Assembly (NCBI GenBank): GCA_034766995.1
Contig: CM068322.1
Span: 10,724,310 to 10,788,309 of the forward strand
Length of the DNA stretch: 64,000 nt
Direction: 5' to 3'
DNA from: Acanthacorydalis orientalis
Taxonomy: Eukaryota > Arthropoda > Insecta > Megaloptera > Corydalidae
Below are positions 50,995 through 62,841 of this stretch, one piece after another. Each line of letters opens with the position of its first letter. Positions within the stretch are counted from its first letter, which is position 1. A model generated the notes under the pieces. That model did not search any database, was not told where the DNA came from, and was given only the letters and a program-made list of their open reading frames with translations. Both the position numbers and the translations under genes were made by a program.

Positions 50995-51310
50995 AGAACG
51001 TTAATATTTCACAAATAATTTTTTCTTTCATCCGACAGATCACAAATATTTTTCTGACAAAAAATATTCAATGAACTATTATAAAACATTTTTTTATTAT
51101 TACCTGCGTGCATTTTTATGGGGATACCACAATCATTATAGTGATGAGATATAGAAAAATCTGGTACAGAAGTATTTCAGATTTTTCAGTACCTTAGTAT
51201 CTTGAGTAAATTCAACATTAACCATAAAAATGCACATTAGCAATAATCAAAAATGATCTATAATCATTTAAAGAATCAAAAATGATTCATAAACAATTTC
51301 AAAGAATAGA
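50995..51310. repeat. Rep-A inverted pair
   Basis: The minus-strand copy (about 50995-51160) and plus-strand copy (about 51185-51310) share CCATAAAAATGCAC followed by TAATAAT(C)AAAAATG in opposite orientations, around an A/T spacer with GGTACAGAAG and TCAGTACC. Confidence 0.55.
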
Positions 51311-52424
51311 AATCTCTATCATGTTGTGAAATTACATATTGGTGATTAGAATTAAAAGAATATAATGTTACTGAAGATAAATTGGATCAATAATCTATAA
51401 AGCCATTTTAAACTTTATAATATACCTAAATAAATATTAATTTCTACAAATTCAATTCTTATTGACGTTATATTGTTAGTGTCCAGATCATTTCTGTCTG
51501 CTTTATGTTTAACTGATTTTGTTTATTGTTTACAATTTATTTGTTTTGATTTGAGTATAAAGTATTCTGATTTCATTAATAAACAGTAATAAGTATTTTT
51601 TTAAAACTTAATTTCTTAATGTAAACTTAATTTATCATGTAAAATTAACTAGATATAAAAGTAGCCACATACTTTTACAACCAGCTGTAAATATTGTGTA
51701 TAAGATTAAAAATATTGAAATAGAATTTGATAGACTTCTTATTAAATTATTAATTTCATAATAAACTGTTATAAAATTCATTTAGAAACGCACGTATGCC
51801 TAATTGCAACATAGAATAAATAAAAATTATGTAGACTATAAATATTTAATAATTTTTTATACGGAACTGTTTTGGTTGACATTGATACACCCTAATAAAT
51901 TAAGTGTGTTAAAAGGAATAAAGCATTTTGTAAATAATTAAATAGAACAATTAGAGTAAAATGAAATAAATTTGGGTGAAATACTCCTATATTTTAAACT
52001 CGCATTCCTTGTTTGCAGAATAAAAAGTTATTTGATTAATGCATTTAGCTTGTTTTTACTTAGAAAAGTTAAAATTGTGTTCTCGGAGTGAAATAATTCT
52101 ACAACTTCAAACAATGCAGAGAAGCTCAGGAAAATGAATATTAGAAATAACACCGAAAGCACTGTAGATATTTAAGTAAACAAAAAAGTATACGAGAGTT
52201 ACTAACAAAATGATGAGTTAATAATTTTAAATAGCACAAAAATGTATTTGTAATTAATTAAAATAATTGTTTAATCAATTTAACAATAATATAGACTTTA
52301 CAAACAACAGATTATTATTTAATATATATAAAAAAATGTGATTTTTGAAGTGTAAAATAAATTCATTTCTGAGAGATTATGATATTATGATTAAATTCAT
52401 TTCTGTAGATTAATTTTTTACTTT

Positions 52425-52595
52425 CTCAAAAATCACAAAATTGGTTTTGTGATCAACAATATTCAATCATAGATTGTTGATGATTTTAAATAATAATCAA
52501 AAGTTATTAATAATGTAGAGCACAACCAGAAAAAAATTGTAGTTTGTGGGTGAGTGAGAATGTATTTATGAAAAATGTATCAAAAAGTTAAATAA
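52425..52595. repeat. Rep-A inverted pair, truncated
   Basis: The left part on the minus strand and the right part on the plus strand share AATAATCAAAA-type and TTTGTGGGTGAG/GAAAAATG-tail blocks. The core between them is lost. Confidence 0.45.
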
Positions 52596-53393
52596 TGAAA
52601 ATATTTTTTTCGGGCCTTTAGTATTAACATATAGCAAAAAATTCTATATATTACTTTTAATATTATATAAGATATTTGTATTAATATACAAAAAATTGAT
52701 ATATAAATAATATGAATAGAGAGAATATCTCTAGGTAGGTACTACTACTACGAGGAATAAAACTTGTAAACATAATTAAAATAAATACCTAGTTTGTTTT
52801 CTAAAAGAATGCACTTTGAAGAAAATTTAATTTAGTTTAATCGCTTATATCTCCATTAAATATAATTCTTTGTAAAGTTTTATTTTTTATACTTGCCACT
52901 TTCAAATTAAATTGCTACCCTTTAAAGGTTTATTGAAATAAGTAAATATATAGACAAGATAATCTATTGTTAAAAATACTAAAAAAACATTATTTACTTC
53001 TTTCTCTGCAAATAATCATTTCATTTGAATTTTTCAGTCTAAAACATGTTAAATGAATAGTAGGAACATTTGAACATTTGAGTAATAAGGTGAATATGGT
53101 TTTTTTATCTATATTAATAATATAACAACAATGCGTGCATCATTAATGATTATACAAAAACATAACGTGACTTTGTTACTTCTATTGGTGGTTTCTTTAA
53201 TTTACTTCAAATAGATGCAATTATTTTTATAAATTACAACTAATCGATCAAATTATTTATTTGTTATAATTTGTTAAATCGATGTTGATAATTAGGGTTC
53301 TTATTTGAATGGAAATGACAGTATCTAATTCATTCGTAATTATATTACAAATAAGACCGATGCAGTCATTATTTTTATTATAGGGGCTCTTAT

Positions 53394-53443
<50 letters not shown>
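53394..53443. repeat. (TA)n microsatellite
   Basis: TA run with one TACATA break. Confidence 0.95.
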
Positions 53444-53444
<1 letters not shown>

Positions 53445-53585
53445 CAATATTTAATTACATAAGTACAAGAAATCATTTTTTTGTCAGAATCATCATAAAT
53501 GTAATATCCGAGAACAAAAACTGATAATATATATAAGTTCGTATATTTTTTTAGAATAGAAAATAGAATAAGAATAAAATCTATT

Positions 53586-54186
53586 TTAACCCTTTACGCT
53601 TGTATTTCGCTGAGTCATGCACACTCTACTGGTCGGAATTATTTGAAATCAAACGATGCAGCGCTTACATGTAGTCAAAGATTAGCCTGTGGAACCTACA
53701 ATTTTTTATTATAATGAAACTGTTGTATTCATATAGAAAATAAAGTTTTTTATTTCATTGAAATATAATATTATATTTTATAATATTTAACAGTATGACA
53801 CCTCTTGGAACAGTGTTCGATATGCAGTCTCGATTTTCGCGGGCAGTATTACAATAATAAACCGTTCCCGTCTTCCTCCTTTAATTTTTCGATTGGAACA
53901 CACTAAACGGTCATTACTTCCCCTTCCTTCGATTGTTCGGAATAAGTGCAGCTTGCCATTGAATCTTTCTTCTGTATCGGAAGTAGATGGTCTTTCATGA
54001 CATGCCATAGGTCTGTTGTGAAAATTGCCAACTAGTTGGTCTATTAATTTCCTTACAAATTTCAAATGTCTCATTATATAGGGGTCTTATCTTTTTTCTT
54101 TAATGCTTTGTCTTAATAGCTCGACTCACGACCAAAACGTTAGTGTTCTGTCGGGCATAGTCTGCCTGACTACCGCAAAGGGTTAA
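53586..54186 (-). mobile_element. 601-bp piggyBac-derived element retaining the transposase C terminus
   Basis: TTAA at both ends (53586-53589, 54183-54186). Termini TTAACCCTTTACGC and GCAAAGGGTTAA are inverted, a typical piggyBac end. On the minus strand it carries the last part of a piggyBac transposase (53787-54074): the conserved helix before the Cys-rich domain and the start of that domain. The DDD catalytic core is absent, so this is an internal-deletion derivative. Its composition is clearly less AT-rich than the flanks. Confidence 0.88.
53787..54074 (-). pseudogene. piggyBac transposase C-terminal (Cys-rich) fragment
   Basis: A 95-codon open frame. Residues 1-20 (MRHLKFVRKLIDQLVGNFHN) match the helix that precedes the cysteine-rich domain in piggyBac transposases. 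Residues around 58-70 (LVCSNRKIKGGRR) match its first zinc-ligand segment. A frameshift after RRERF moves the next block (YYCNTA..) to another frame, so the zinc domain is incomplete. It has an in-frame ATG, but I infer it is a relic rather than an expressed gene. Confidence 0.8.
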
Positions 54187-54217
54187 GTTTTGTCTTTCTC
54201 ATGTAGAGAGTAAAAAG

Positions 54218-54258
<41 letters not shown>

Positions 54259-54784
54259 AAAAATTAGTTTTAAAAATGGTTTCAAATGTTATCATAATTA
54301 AGTAAAATTTCTTTTTAATAAAATATTTACGAGCATATCTTAATTAAGTCTCCATCTCGCTTATTAAAAGAAAACCTTTTCTTTCATTGATACCTTTGTC
54401 ATTTGTAATAGCTATAACATTTAAAGAAATTTAATTTGTTCTTATCTTTCTTACATACGCTTGAAATAATTTTAAAGTAACTTCTTATCAGGGAAGTTCA
54501 CTATTTAAAAAAATTATATTTTCTATTACCATTGTCACAGGTTTGCTTACATTATAAAAGCGATAGATCTGTATGATAAAAAATTTTTATTTCTCTTAAT
54601 CTACTTTTCAGAATTATATATAAAATTATCAGTCTATATATATATATATATATATGATTTTCCAATAAAGATGCAATTTTTTAATTTGAAATAAAATATA
54701 AAATTTGCACTGAAATTTCATGTTTCTTTATTGTAAATAATAGTTGGAGGTATGCTATTTATAAATAAAAAATAATATCTTGTA
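54187..54784. other. AT-rich spacer with TA tracts
   Basis: TA tracts at 54219-54255 and 54635-54656. Nothing else recognised. Confidence 0.6.
54219..54255. repeat. (TA)n microsatellite
   Basis: About 36 bp of TA. Confidence 0.95.
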
Positions 54785-55775
54785 ACTGGTCACCGTGTGC
54801 TTTCTTAGAAGTAATCAATCTTTATTTAAAATTTTTAGTAACATCACGCAAGTGGGGCTGTATCTCACCTCTTCGGATTTCATCTTTAAGTTGGAAATTG
54901 TTTTACGATTATTAGTATACATCTGTCCTTTATTGTGACCTTAAATAACGTCGTCCAACGGTGTTATATCGTAGGATCTCGGTGATCAATGAATGACTAC
55001 ATTTCTGGAAATAACGCGACCAGGAAATTTCATCCTCAATAAATCAATTGTTTCAACAGCTGTGTGGCTTATTACACCGTCCTGCTAGAACCACATGTCT
55101 TCTAGATCAGTATCATCCAATTCTTCCCACAAAAAAATCGTCATCATGTTTCGATATTTTTTTCCATTCACAGTAATCGCTTTATCAGATTGATTCTCAA
55201 AAAAATAATTACCAATGACTTCACCGGACTTAAGAACGTACCAGTTACACTTTTTGTATTCAATGACTTTTCAACGATGCCCCACAGATTTTTTTCACCC
55301 TAGATTCTTTAGTTTGGTTTTTTAGTGTAACCAGAGAGCTCGAAATGATCCTTATCGTTGAAGATGACTTTTCAAAAAAACCCGTGTTGTTCCAGTATCC
55401 AATTATCTAATCTCCGCCACAGTGAATTGTCGATCGGTTTCAATTCTTGTATTAATTGAATATTGTAAGCCTACAGCAATAAATTCTTATGCAAAATACG
55501 CCATTTAGTCGTCTGTGAAGAGCTAAATTGCCTTGAATGTCCTGAAATTTACATTTCTGGCGCTTCCGATATACTTCCACGAATCAAGTCAATGTTTTCT
55601 TCAGAACGAGCACTGCGAATATGTATTGGTGTTTTCTTTTTTATCTTTAACCGATCCAGTTTCTTCAAATTTATTCACTATTCGAAGAGCTGTTGATTCA
55701 GATGGACGAGTATGTCGAGAAAAAATATCGTATAATTTACTAAATATATTTTTTATAAAACGATTTTTATAATTC
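54785..55775 (-). pseudogene. Decayed Tc1/mariner-superfamily transposase (insect IS630-like family)
   Basis: The minus strand carries, across several frames and from the right: an HTH block (RPSESTALRIVNKFEETGSV, about 55640-55715), a VIFNDKDHFELSGY block (about 55330-55370, first Asp), a VNGKKYRNMM segment, a MWF*QDGVISHTAVE block (about 55065-55100, second Asp, stop before it) and PRSYDITPLDDV (about 54945-54985, third acidic residue). At least four stops or frameshifts inactivate it. No clear terminal inverted repeats were found, so the ends are approximate. It differs from both mariner types and the DUF4817-like element, so it is a fourth transposase family. Confidence 0.87.
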
Positions 55776-55965
55776 AATTATATTATTTTTATGCGTTGTT
55801 TTTTGTATACTAAGCCATAATTAAAATGGAAACATCAAAACTTAACAAATGTCAAAAAAATACAGCTGTCAGTTTTCAAATTTTCAATATTCAGACGATT
55901 ATTTGTTGTATAATTTAAAGAAATATGTGAAAGCAACGTCATATTTAATTATTTCGTTTCATTGC

Positions 55966-55970
55966 ATATG

Positions 55971-56015
<45 letters not shown>

Positions 56016-56107
56016 TGATGTGTGCGTGGATGTGTGTGCGTGGATGTATGTATATGTATATGTGTGTGTATATGTATGTGTGTGTATGTGTGTGTGCGTG
56101 TGTGTGA

Positions 56108-56152
<45 letters not shown>
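55966..56152. repeat. Compound (TA)n(TG)n...(TA)n microsatellite
   Basis: A TA run, about 110 bp of TG-rich repeats (TGTGTGTG, GGATGTATG, TGTGTGCG) and a 45-bp TA run. Confidence 0.97.
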
Positions 56153-56156
<4 letters not shown>

Positions 56157-56291
56157 CTTTATTTTAAATACTTTAATTGTAAATAAGAATGTATCGTTTA
56201 TAAATTTTATATTAGTTATTATCTCATATTTTTATCTACATGCGAGTTTCTTTTTCATTTCATACACTGGATCATCTATACTTTGTTTAAA

Positions 56292-56295
<4 letters not shown>

Positions 56296-56343
<48 letters not shown>
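56296..56343. repeat. (TA)n microsatellite
   Basis: About 48 bp of TA. Confidence 0.95.
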
Positions 56344-56345
<2 letters not shown>

Positions 56346-57587
56346 TTTTTTTAACGTACCGTCAACAGAGATAAAATCTTTTGTTAACATCTCATTATAA
56401 TTATCATACTGCTTCGACAGTTACCAATAATCACTCGTGTTAACATTGCTATATAAAGTAATGCAAATAATTATACTCATAAATTTGGAATGGTTCGAGT
56501 AAAATCATTTTCATTTTAAAAACGACTGAAATATAACATATCAAACATTAAATTTCTCGCTTTCAGTGTAATAATAAGCGAGGTTAAAAATAATTTTGGG
56601 TCATATATCTGCATACTATATACTCGGAGAATCTAAATTTATATGATTTTTTAAGTGTCGCTGATAAATGTAAAGTAGGCAATTTGTATCGAGCACTTTA
56701 CTTTTTATTACGTATGTTTCAGTGTTAATAACTTTGATATTAAAAAAATATTATGTATGTTACCTTTTTCAAATTATATCATTTAAATATATTACATGTT
56801 TTTACAGATTCAACATTTTTGTCTTATGTTCAGAGTTGATTGAAAGAACTCATCGGGGAGTAGTTTTGTAAGGTTTATCAAATGATGAAATTTAACCTTT
56901 TCATTTTAGTCTGTTTAATAAAAACATTCATTACTGTAGGGTAAAACATTGGCTGAATGAAGAAATTCAATTATGCACGGGTCTTTCTTTAAAGTCCCAA
57001 TTATAAAATGGTGATTTATCAGATAATGTAATACCTAAAAGCATCATAATTCCTTCCATTAAAAAAATTCAAAGCAATCAAAAAAATAAAGAAACATGAC
57101 CGAGATTGATTTCTGGAACATCTAGAGAACCATAAAATATATTTTATGAATTTTTGCAGCGCCATGATCAATTTAATTCATTTTTAAGTCACACTACTGA
57201 TCAAAGAGTGAAAAAAAAGATCAAATAATAGTCATACTCAAAGGATATATCTTTTCACCACTATATCTTTCACCACTAGGTCTTTGACTTTTAGATCTAC
57301 TTTAATGATTAATAATTCAGTACAGAAGACGATCAAATCAAAAAATAGATTAAATATGACTTATATAAAGCCTATATACAATTTTTGCCAGTTGTGTGTT
57401 TTTAAAATTAAAATAAAGTGCTTTCTTTTTTTAATTTCTTTCATATCATAAAAAAACTCTTATCTATCAAAATTAACAGTTTTAGTATGTTTGAGCATTA
57501 TTTGATAACTACTCTTTCTATTTTTATAGATATTTTTTTCTTATTGAAGTAATGAATTTTGATAGGTACATTTATTTTTAAAAAAAT

Positions 57588-57607
57588 ACACACACACACA
57601 TATATAT

Positions 57608-57638
<31 letters not shown>

Positions 57639-57645
57639 CACACAT
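57588..57645. repeat. (AC)n/(TA)n alternating microsatellite
   Basis: AC and TA blocks alternate twice, suggesting a local duplication of an (AC)n(TA)n unit. Confidence 0.95.
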
Positions 57646-57918
57646 AATTATACACCTTTACTTAATGGTCTCTAATTTACTAAAGGAAGAGAAATAACCA
57701 CATAAATCTAACAGACACGAGTATATCGTTTATCTTTGTATGTTGTACATCCTTGATCCGGAGACATAGTTAATTTACTTTCATCATACACGGGAGAGAA
57801 TTTGAAAGCGTCTCTACATTATAATACTTCAGAATCCTTATTGAACGTGTATCTCATTTAAGAGGTTTGAAATATTTTTTAAGTTCACATAGAGAACTGT
57901 ATTAATTTATTACATACA

Positions 57919-57964
57919 TTTATATATATATATATAATGTATATAAATATATATATATATATAT

Positions 57965-58006
<42 letters not shown>
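57919..58006. repeat. (TA)n microsatellite
   Basis: TA runs with AATGTATA and ACAAATA breaks. Confidence 0.96.
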
Positions 58007-58010
<4 letters not shown>

Positions 58011-58524
58011 TACACACGATAAATTTAGTTACTTAGACATCGAAAAGCACAATTAATATCATATTATTCATTTAAATCTCATCAGATAATTACTATTTTA
58101 AACTTGATATAAAGTTATTTTATAACTGATATCTATTTTCACTGAAATGTATTTAAGATTTCTATATATAAATGTATCAGGACAAGTCGTAAATAGTTAT
58201 TTAGTTTTACAAATGTATACAATTATTTAATCTATGCATATATTTTGAGGTATAAATGTATATCATTATTAATGTATTTATAAAATAATATAATTTTGAT
58301 ATCACACTATTACCAGATCATTTCATTTTATAAAATGGAAATAATAAAATTAGTACAACAATGTGGAAAATATTTGATAGTGGCAATAATCTAATTTAAA
58401 CAAAGACTGAGTGTTGTTTGAAAAATTCAAACTTATTTAATCGATATAAACCTGTTGAACGTTCTATTCGATAAAAATACAGCAATAACAGCTGAAAACA
58501 ATGTCAATAGATTCAATGCTATTA

Positions 58525-59060
58525 GATTGGTAGAGAAATAATTGCGGTTTATGACCTTCAAATTCATATACATTTTTTAATTTGTGATTTTAAATGGTGC
58601 AGAACTGTTGGATAACTAATGTCTAATTTTTGTGCAAGCTCTTGAATTGTTGTGCGTAGTTCTAATTCAAATAATGCCTTCAATTGGTCGTTATGAACTG
58701 AAGAAGGACGCCTACGATCTTCTTCATCTTCAAGGCTCTCATCTACAGCACGAAATTTTTGGAACCGATATTGCACTGTACGTTCCTTAACAATACGCAC
58801 ATCAAAAGCATTGTTCACTTTATGAGCAGTTTCTGCTATTTTACCACCCGTTTTAAACTCATACATAAATTGCTCTTATTTGCTCCTTTTCTATCTTTAA
58901 TTTAATATCTCAATTTGAAGCACAATTAATAATAAAATCAAAGTACAGACCGAAAAATATACTTTAAAATAATTAACATGATTACGATGAAATGGCAGTT
59001 CCATTGAAAAAATGAAAGTTAGAATTCAGAAAAAAAACCGCAATTACCTTCCTACCAATC
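58525..59060 (-). mobile_element. HTH-only mariner-derived element, copy 5 (intact ORF)
   Basis: 536 bp flanked by TA (58523-58524, 59061-59062), with matching termini GATTGGTAGAGAAATAATTG and ACCTTCCTACCAATC. It has the same structure as the copies at 14418 and 16376: a 5' leader of about 190 bp, one ORF with two HTH segments, then the 3' terminus. The ORF (58564-58866) is uninterrupted and the ends are well kept, so it looks one of the younger copies. Confidence 0.92.
58564..58866 (-). CDS. Mariner-derived protein with only the paired-HTH DNA-binding domain (100 aa)
   Basis: The 100-codon frame matches the N-terminal DNA-binding region of SETMAR-type mariner transposases (HTH_48-like, then a second HTH). 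HTH1 lies at about 6-40 (GGKIAETAHKVNNAF, IVKERTVQYRFQKF), an acidic/Arg linker at about 41-55 (ESLEDEEDRRRPSS), and HTH2 at about 58-93 (NDQLKALFELELRTTIQELA, KLDISYPTVLHHL). It ends after KKCI close to the terminal repeat. The catalytic triad is absent. The usual upstream start (MEK..QIRA) is read as a stop-containing stretch, so the ATG at 58866 is the first in frame. Such a protein could bind transposon ends, as the full transposase does, but cannot cut. Expression is unproven. Confidence 0.6.
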   Translation of the reverse strand: MYEFKTGGKIAETAHKVNNAFDVRIVKERTVQYRFQKFRAVDESLEDEEDRRRPSSVHNDQLKALFELELRTTIQELAQKLDISYPTVLHHLKSQIKKCI

Positions 59061-59062
59061 TA

Positions 59063-60029
59063 ATACTTTAATAAAAATTAGTTGTCATCTACGGAAATTT
59101 AATTTTTTTAAAAAAAAAGTTCCATAGTAATTATAAAAAAAAACATCTCTCAAATTATTAAGCATATTCTCAGTTGTTGTATAATAAATTGTTTATATAC
59201 ATATTTAAAAAATAATAGATAAGAAGAAAAGATAAAAAATAATTTTGGGGAAAAATCGAATAATTTCTAAAATATTTTTTCCGATCATTATAGTAGTCAA
59301 CTGAATCAGTTACGCTATAAATAAAAATTTAAATGGATTTAAAAAAGTTTATACAAAAAATAATAAAATTATATAAGTAAGTTTACTTTAAATCATTGAA
59401 TTTAATTAACAATAACAAATAAGAGAATTTATCAACTTGATCTGTACACGAAAACATTAGAAAATAGCTTATACATCTTTATAAATAAGAAAACTATTAT
59501 GTTATAATAATGTACTCGTATGTCCTCGTTTCATTAAAGCACCAGACAAAATGGAAAGAAAATGACTGAGACGTTCTTATTTATTTTACTTTTATATAAT
59601 AGTATTATTATTATTATTAGTAGAGATTATACAAGTTATTTGTCTCATTATATCAACATTTAGTGGAAAATAATATTTAATTACAAAAAATATAAAAAAA
59701 TATTACAGCATTTGCAATATAATACTAGTTTATATAAATTAAGTCTCCTATTTATTTGTTTATTATAGTACCAAAAAATTGAAACAGTACTATGAAATTG
59801 GCATAGACAAATATCTTGACATTAAAAAAGATTCATTTGGTCATTTAAAAAAATAAAATATTAAAAAAGTGATTCTCTAGTGCTCCTCGTTATTCTGAAT
59901 CAGTTGGATTTCTGTTTTTCTCTTCTATTTTCAGCAAAAGTACCATTTGCATGTAAATTATATCTATAATCTTTGTCCTGATGTTCTTAATTCTTTTCAA
60001 TTAACTGCATGTTTGTTTTTAATTATTAA
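59063..60029. other. AT-rich stretch, nothing recognised
   Basis: No ORF, TA tract or repeat that I can match. A short (ATT)n run lies near 59601-59620. Confidence 0.6.
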
Positions 60030-60190
60030 TTTCTGTACGTGTGTCACATTCAGATAAATGTTAGAGACTCTAACATCTACCTGAAGACGCAAAATATGTA
60101 GAAATTAATAATAAAAAAAACATACACATAGCTAATCCAAAATAACAAAGACCACCAGGACAATATATTAACAAATTTTCGCAGGTATAA
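60030..60190 (+). repeat. Palindromic dispersed repeat Rep-B, copy 3 (diverged)
   Basis: The central perfect inverted repeat ATGTTAGAG/CTCTAACAT (60058-60066 and 60068-60076) is followed by CTACCTGAAGACGC...GTAGAAAT. The outer arms (AATCTTTGTCCTGATG and ACAAAGACCACCAGGACAA) are inverted. The CTGAAGA and GAAA blocks are spaced as in a hammerhead core. Confidence 0.5.
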
Positions 60191-60247
60191 AAAATTGAAT
60201 TATAATTTTATCTAAAATCTGTTTGAACCGCTAGAAGAAAACAGAAA

Positions 60248-60905
60248 CTTAAATGACCTAAAAGGAAGAAGATTACTAGGACAACGTATTAATGGGATTA
60301 CAGATATAAAAATATATAATTATAATTTCACTGTTAAAAAATGATTTTTATAATTAAAAATAAAAATAAAGTAGATTTTTGTATTAACTATCAAAATATT
60401 TATTCCATTTTAATTTTGTCAGTATCAAAATTAGTCAAGAAAATCATTGATACGTGTGTAGAAATAATATAAAAATTAATTAATTTTAAAAGATATTTTA
60501 AAATACTTAACAATTAAAAGCGAGAACACAAGCTCTAGAAGAACAATACCTTAATAGGTATATTATATAAATATATGTATATATATATACGCTTAAATGA
60601 CCTAAAAGGAAGAAGATTACTAGGATAACGTATTAATGGAATTACAGATATAAAAATATATAATTATAATTTCACTGTTAAAAAATGCTTTTTGTAAGTT
60701 AAAATAAAAATAAAGTAGATTTTTATATTAACTATCAAAATATTTATTCTATTTGATATTTCCAGTATCAAAATTAGGCAAGAAAATCATTCATACATGT
60801 GTAGAAATAAGATAAAAATTAATTAATTTCAAAAGATATTTGAAAATAACTTAACAATTAAATGCGAGAACACAAGCTCTAGAAGAACAATACCTAAATA
60901 TGTAC

Positions 60906-60912
<7 letters not shown>
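60248..60912 (+). repeat. Direct tandem duplication, two units of about 320 bp
   Basis: Unit 1 (60248-60568) and unit 2 (60592-60912) both begin CTTAAATGACCTAAAAGGAA and both end ...CTAGAAGAACAATACC plus a TA-rich tail, at an offset of 344 bp. They are highly similar but not identical, with scattered substitutions and small indels. The start of each unit is the right-hand portion of Rep-B (GGAAGAAGATTACTAGGACAA-type block). A TA tract closes each copy. Confidence 0.9.

Positions 60913-60944
<32 letters not shown>
60907..60944. repeat. (TA)n microsatellite
   Basis: About 38 bp of TA at the end of the second tandem unit. Confidence 0.95.
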
Positions 60945-60949
<5 letters not shown>

Positions 60950-61726
60950 CGTATATTTACAAAGAGGCAACGTATGTTTGTTTGAAAATGTAGATACATA
61001 TTAGATTTATGGAATATATTCAGTCTTAAGAATATGTGAATATGTTTACTATTGTTACGAAATATGTTATCGTTTGTATGTTTGAAATGTGTAAAGTTTG
61101 CTATGTATTGTTTCAGTTCAAAAGCGTTAATAATATCAACGTCTGCTCGAATTATTCCATTTCTAAATGTAAGATACTTTAGATTTAAAATAAAATTTCA
61201 TACGAGGTAATTAAAATGATGTTATAATATGAAATATTTACAAAAGCACGCGTGTGTATACAAATCATAAAGTTACTTAATTGATTGTCAGTCATTATGA
61301 AGATTATTATTAAGAATATCGATTATATTTCTTTTAGATAACTTATCTTTATTATGTTATGATGCCTTTAACGTTATTGAGATCAAAGGAATATAACATG
61401 AAAATATACTTACAGCGGCAATATATTAACTATTTTAAGTTATTCCAATTTAAAGCGAAAAATCAAAGGAATATAATTTATAAGGAATATAATATATTTT
61501 AGATGAATTTTGTTTCAAATATTCGAGATGTATTACCAAAGAATATTTCATAATTTATTTAATGAGTTAAAATATATTGCTATAGTAAATTTCAGTAAAC
61601 AATTTTATAAATGAATATTTACCTTTTTAGTGTTACTTTTATTAATTAAAACTTAAGCTGTTGTGTTTATTTAACGAGATTTACAATAAATAATATATTT
61701 CATTTATGTAATAACTTTAAACATTA
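60945..61726. other. AT-rich stretch, nothing recognised
   Basis: No supported gene or repeat. Confidence 0.6.
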
Positions 61727-62250
61727 GGTTATAAAAAAATAATTGCGATTTATCCCCTTCAATTTCATATGCATTTTTCTCTTTTTTGGTTGTCCTAGCT
61801 ATTTTAATGGGTTCAGAAGCTTTCGAATTGTGCGTGATTCTTATTCAACTAACGCATTCAGTTGTTCGTTATGAATTGAAAAAGAACGCCCACGACCTTC
61901 TTCATCTTCAAGGGTCTCGTCCCCAGTATAAAATTTTTGAAACCATCATTGCATCCTACGTTCCTTAATAGTATCCACGAGTTTAGTTTACGAGCAGTTT
62001 CTACTGCTTTACCATTAGTTTTGAACTCACTCAAAAATTGTTCTTATCTGCTTATTTTTCATTTTTAAATCAATAGGCAAATTTTAAGTAAAATTAGTAA
62101 TAAAACCTAAGTCGATATTACCAAAATACAAACCGAAAAATGCATTTTAAAATGATATTAACATGAATACGATGAAAATTACACTTTCATTGAAAAAATT
62201 AATGTTAAATTCAAAAAAAAGAAAAGCCACAAATATTTTCCTACCAACCT
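61727..62250 (-). mobile_element. HTH-only mariner-derived element, copy 6 (decayed)
   Basis: About 524 bp with TA at 61725-61726 and 62251-62252. The right end (ATTTTCCTACCAACCT) is well kept. The left end is mutated (GGTTATAAAAAAATAATTGC). The minus strand shows the family's HTH1, acidic linker (DEEGR-like block near 61890) and HTH2 in disrupted frames. No catalytic domain. Confidence 0.88.
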
Positions 62251-62252
62251 TA

Positions 62253-62796
62253 CAAATGAGTATGTTATTATTTACCAGTAGCATACTGATTACTATAAAC
62301 ATAAAAATTAATTCAATAACTATTTGTTATACTTTGTTTGAAATTTTGTCTGGAGTGTTATATCATAAAGTTGTTTACAAAAAAATAATTAAATATATAT
62401 ATTCCGTTAGCACATACATTTTTTCGACAAATAAAAAAAATTTAAAAATGTAAATTACAAAACCACTTTTCACCCTTTTTAAAGCTTTTTTAACTTGAAT
62501 TGTCTGGAAAATTGCGTAAAGTAATAAATAATCAAAAAAATTATGCGAAAAATTGTGTCAGCATAAACAAGTAAAAATTAACCAATTCTGTTTTTATTTT
62601 AAAGTACTGTTGCGACTGGGAGTTATTATGAATCCTCTCATTTATTTAAATCGTTGTGTGGTTGGATACATGCTGTGATCAACAATAAATCGTATTTAAG
62701 ATAATAAAATATGCGGCTGCAATTTATTATATTTTTAAAAACACTCGCTTATTCCACAGCTTGTGCTAGCTCTTCTTGTTGTTTATACATACATGC

Positions 62797-62841
<45 letters not shown>

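Larger units (their letters stand above)
46581..53585. other. AT-rich stretch without a supported gene
   Basis: Holds TA tracts, Rep-A pairs and two GC-rich or GC-balanced islands (48235-48500 and 49615-49695), described separately. The short plus-strand frames in 48.2-48.5 kb (about 35 codons) have no recognisable content. Confidence 0.45.
55776..58524. other. AT-rich stretch without a supported gene
   Basis: Contains large compound microsatellites (listed). The 183-codon plus-strand ORF 55849-56400 consists largely of microsatellite translation (Ile-Tyr and Val-Cys runs), and I reject it as a gene. Confidence 0.6.

Noticed and set aside
55849..56400. 183-codon plus-strand ORF
   Set aside because: Most of the translation is Ile-Tyr and Val-Cys runs from (TA)n and (TG)n repeats. 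The few non-repeat residues show no domain.
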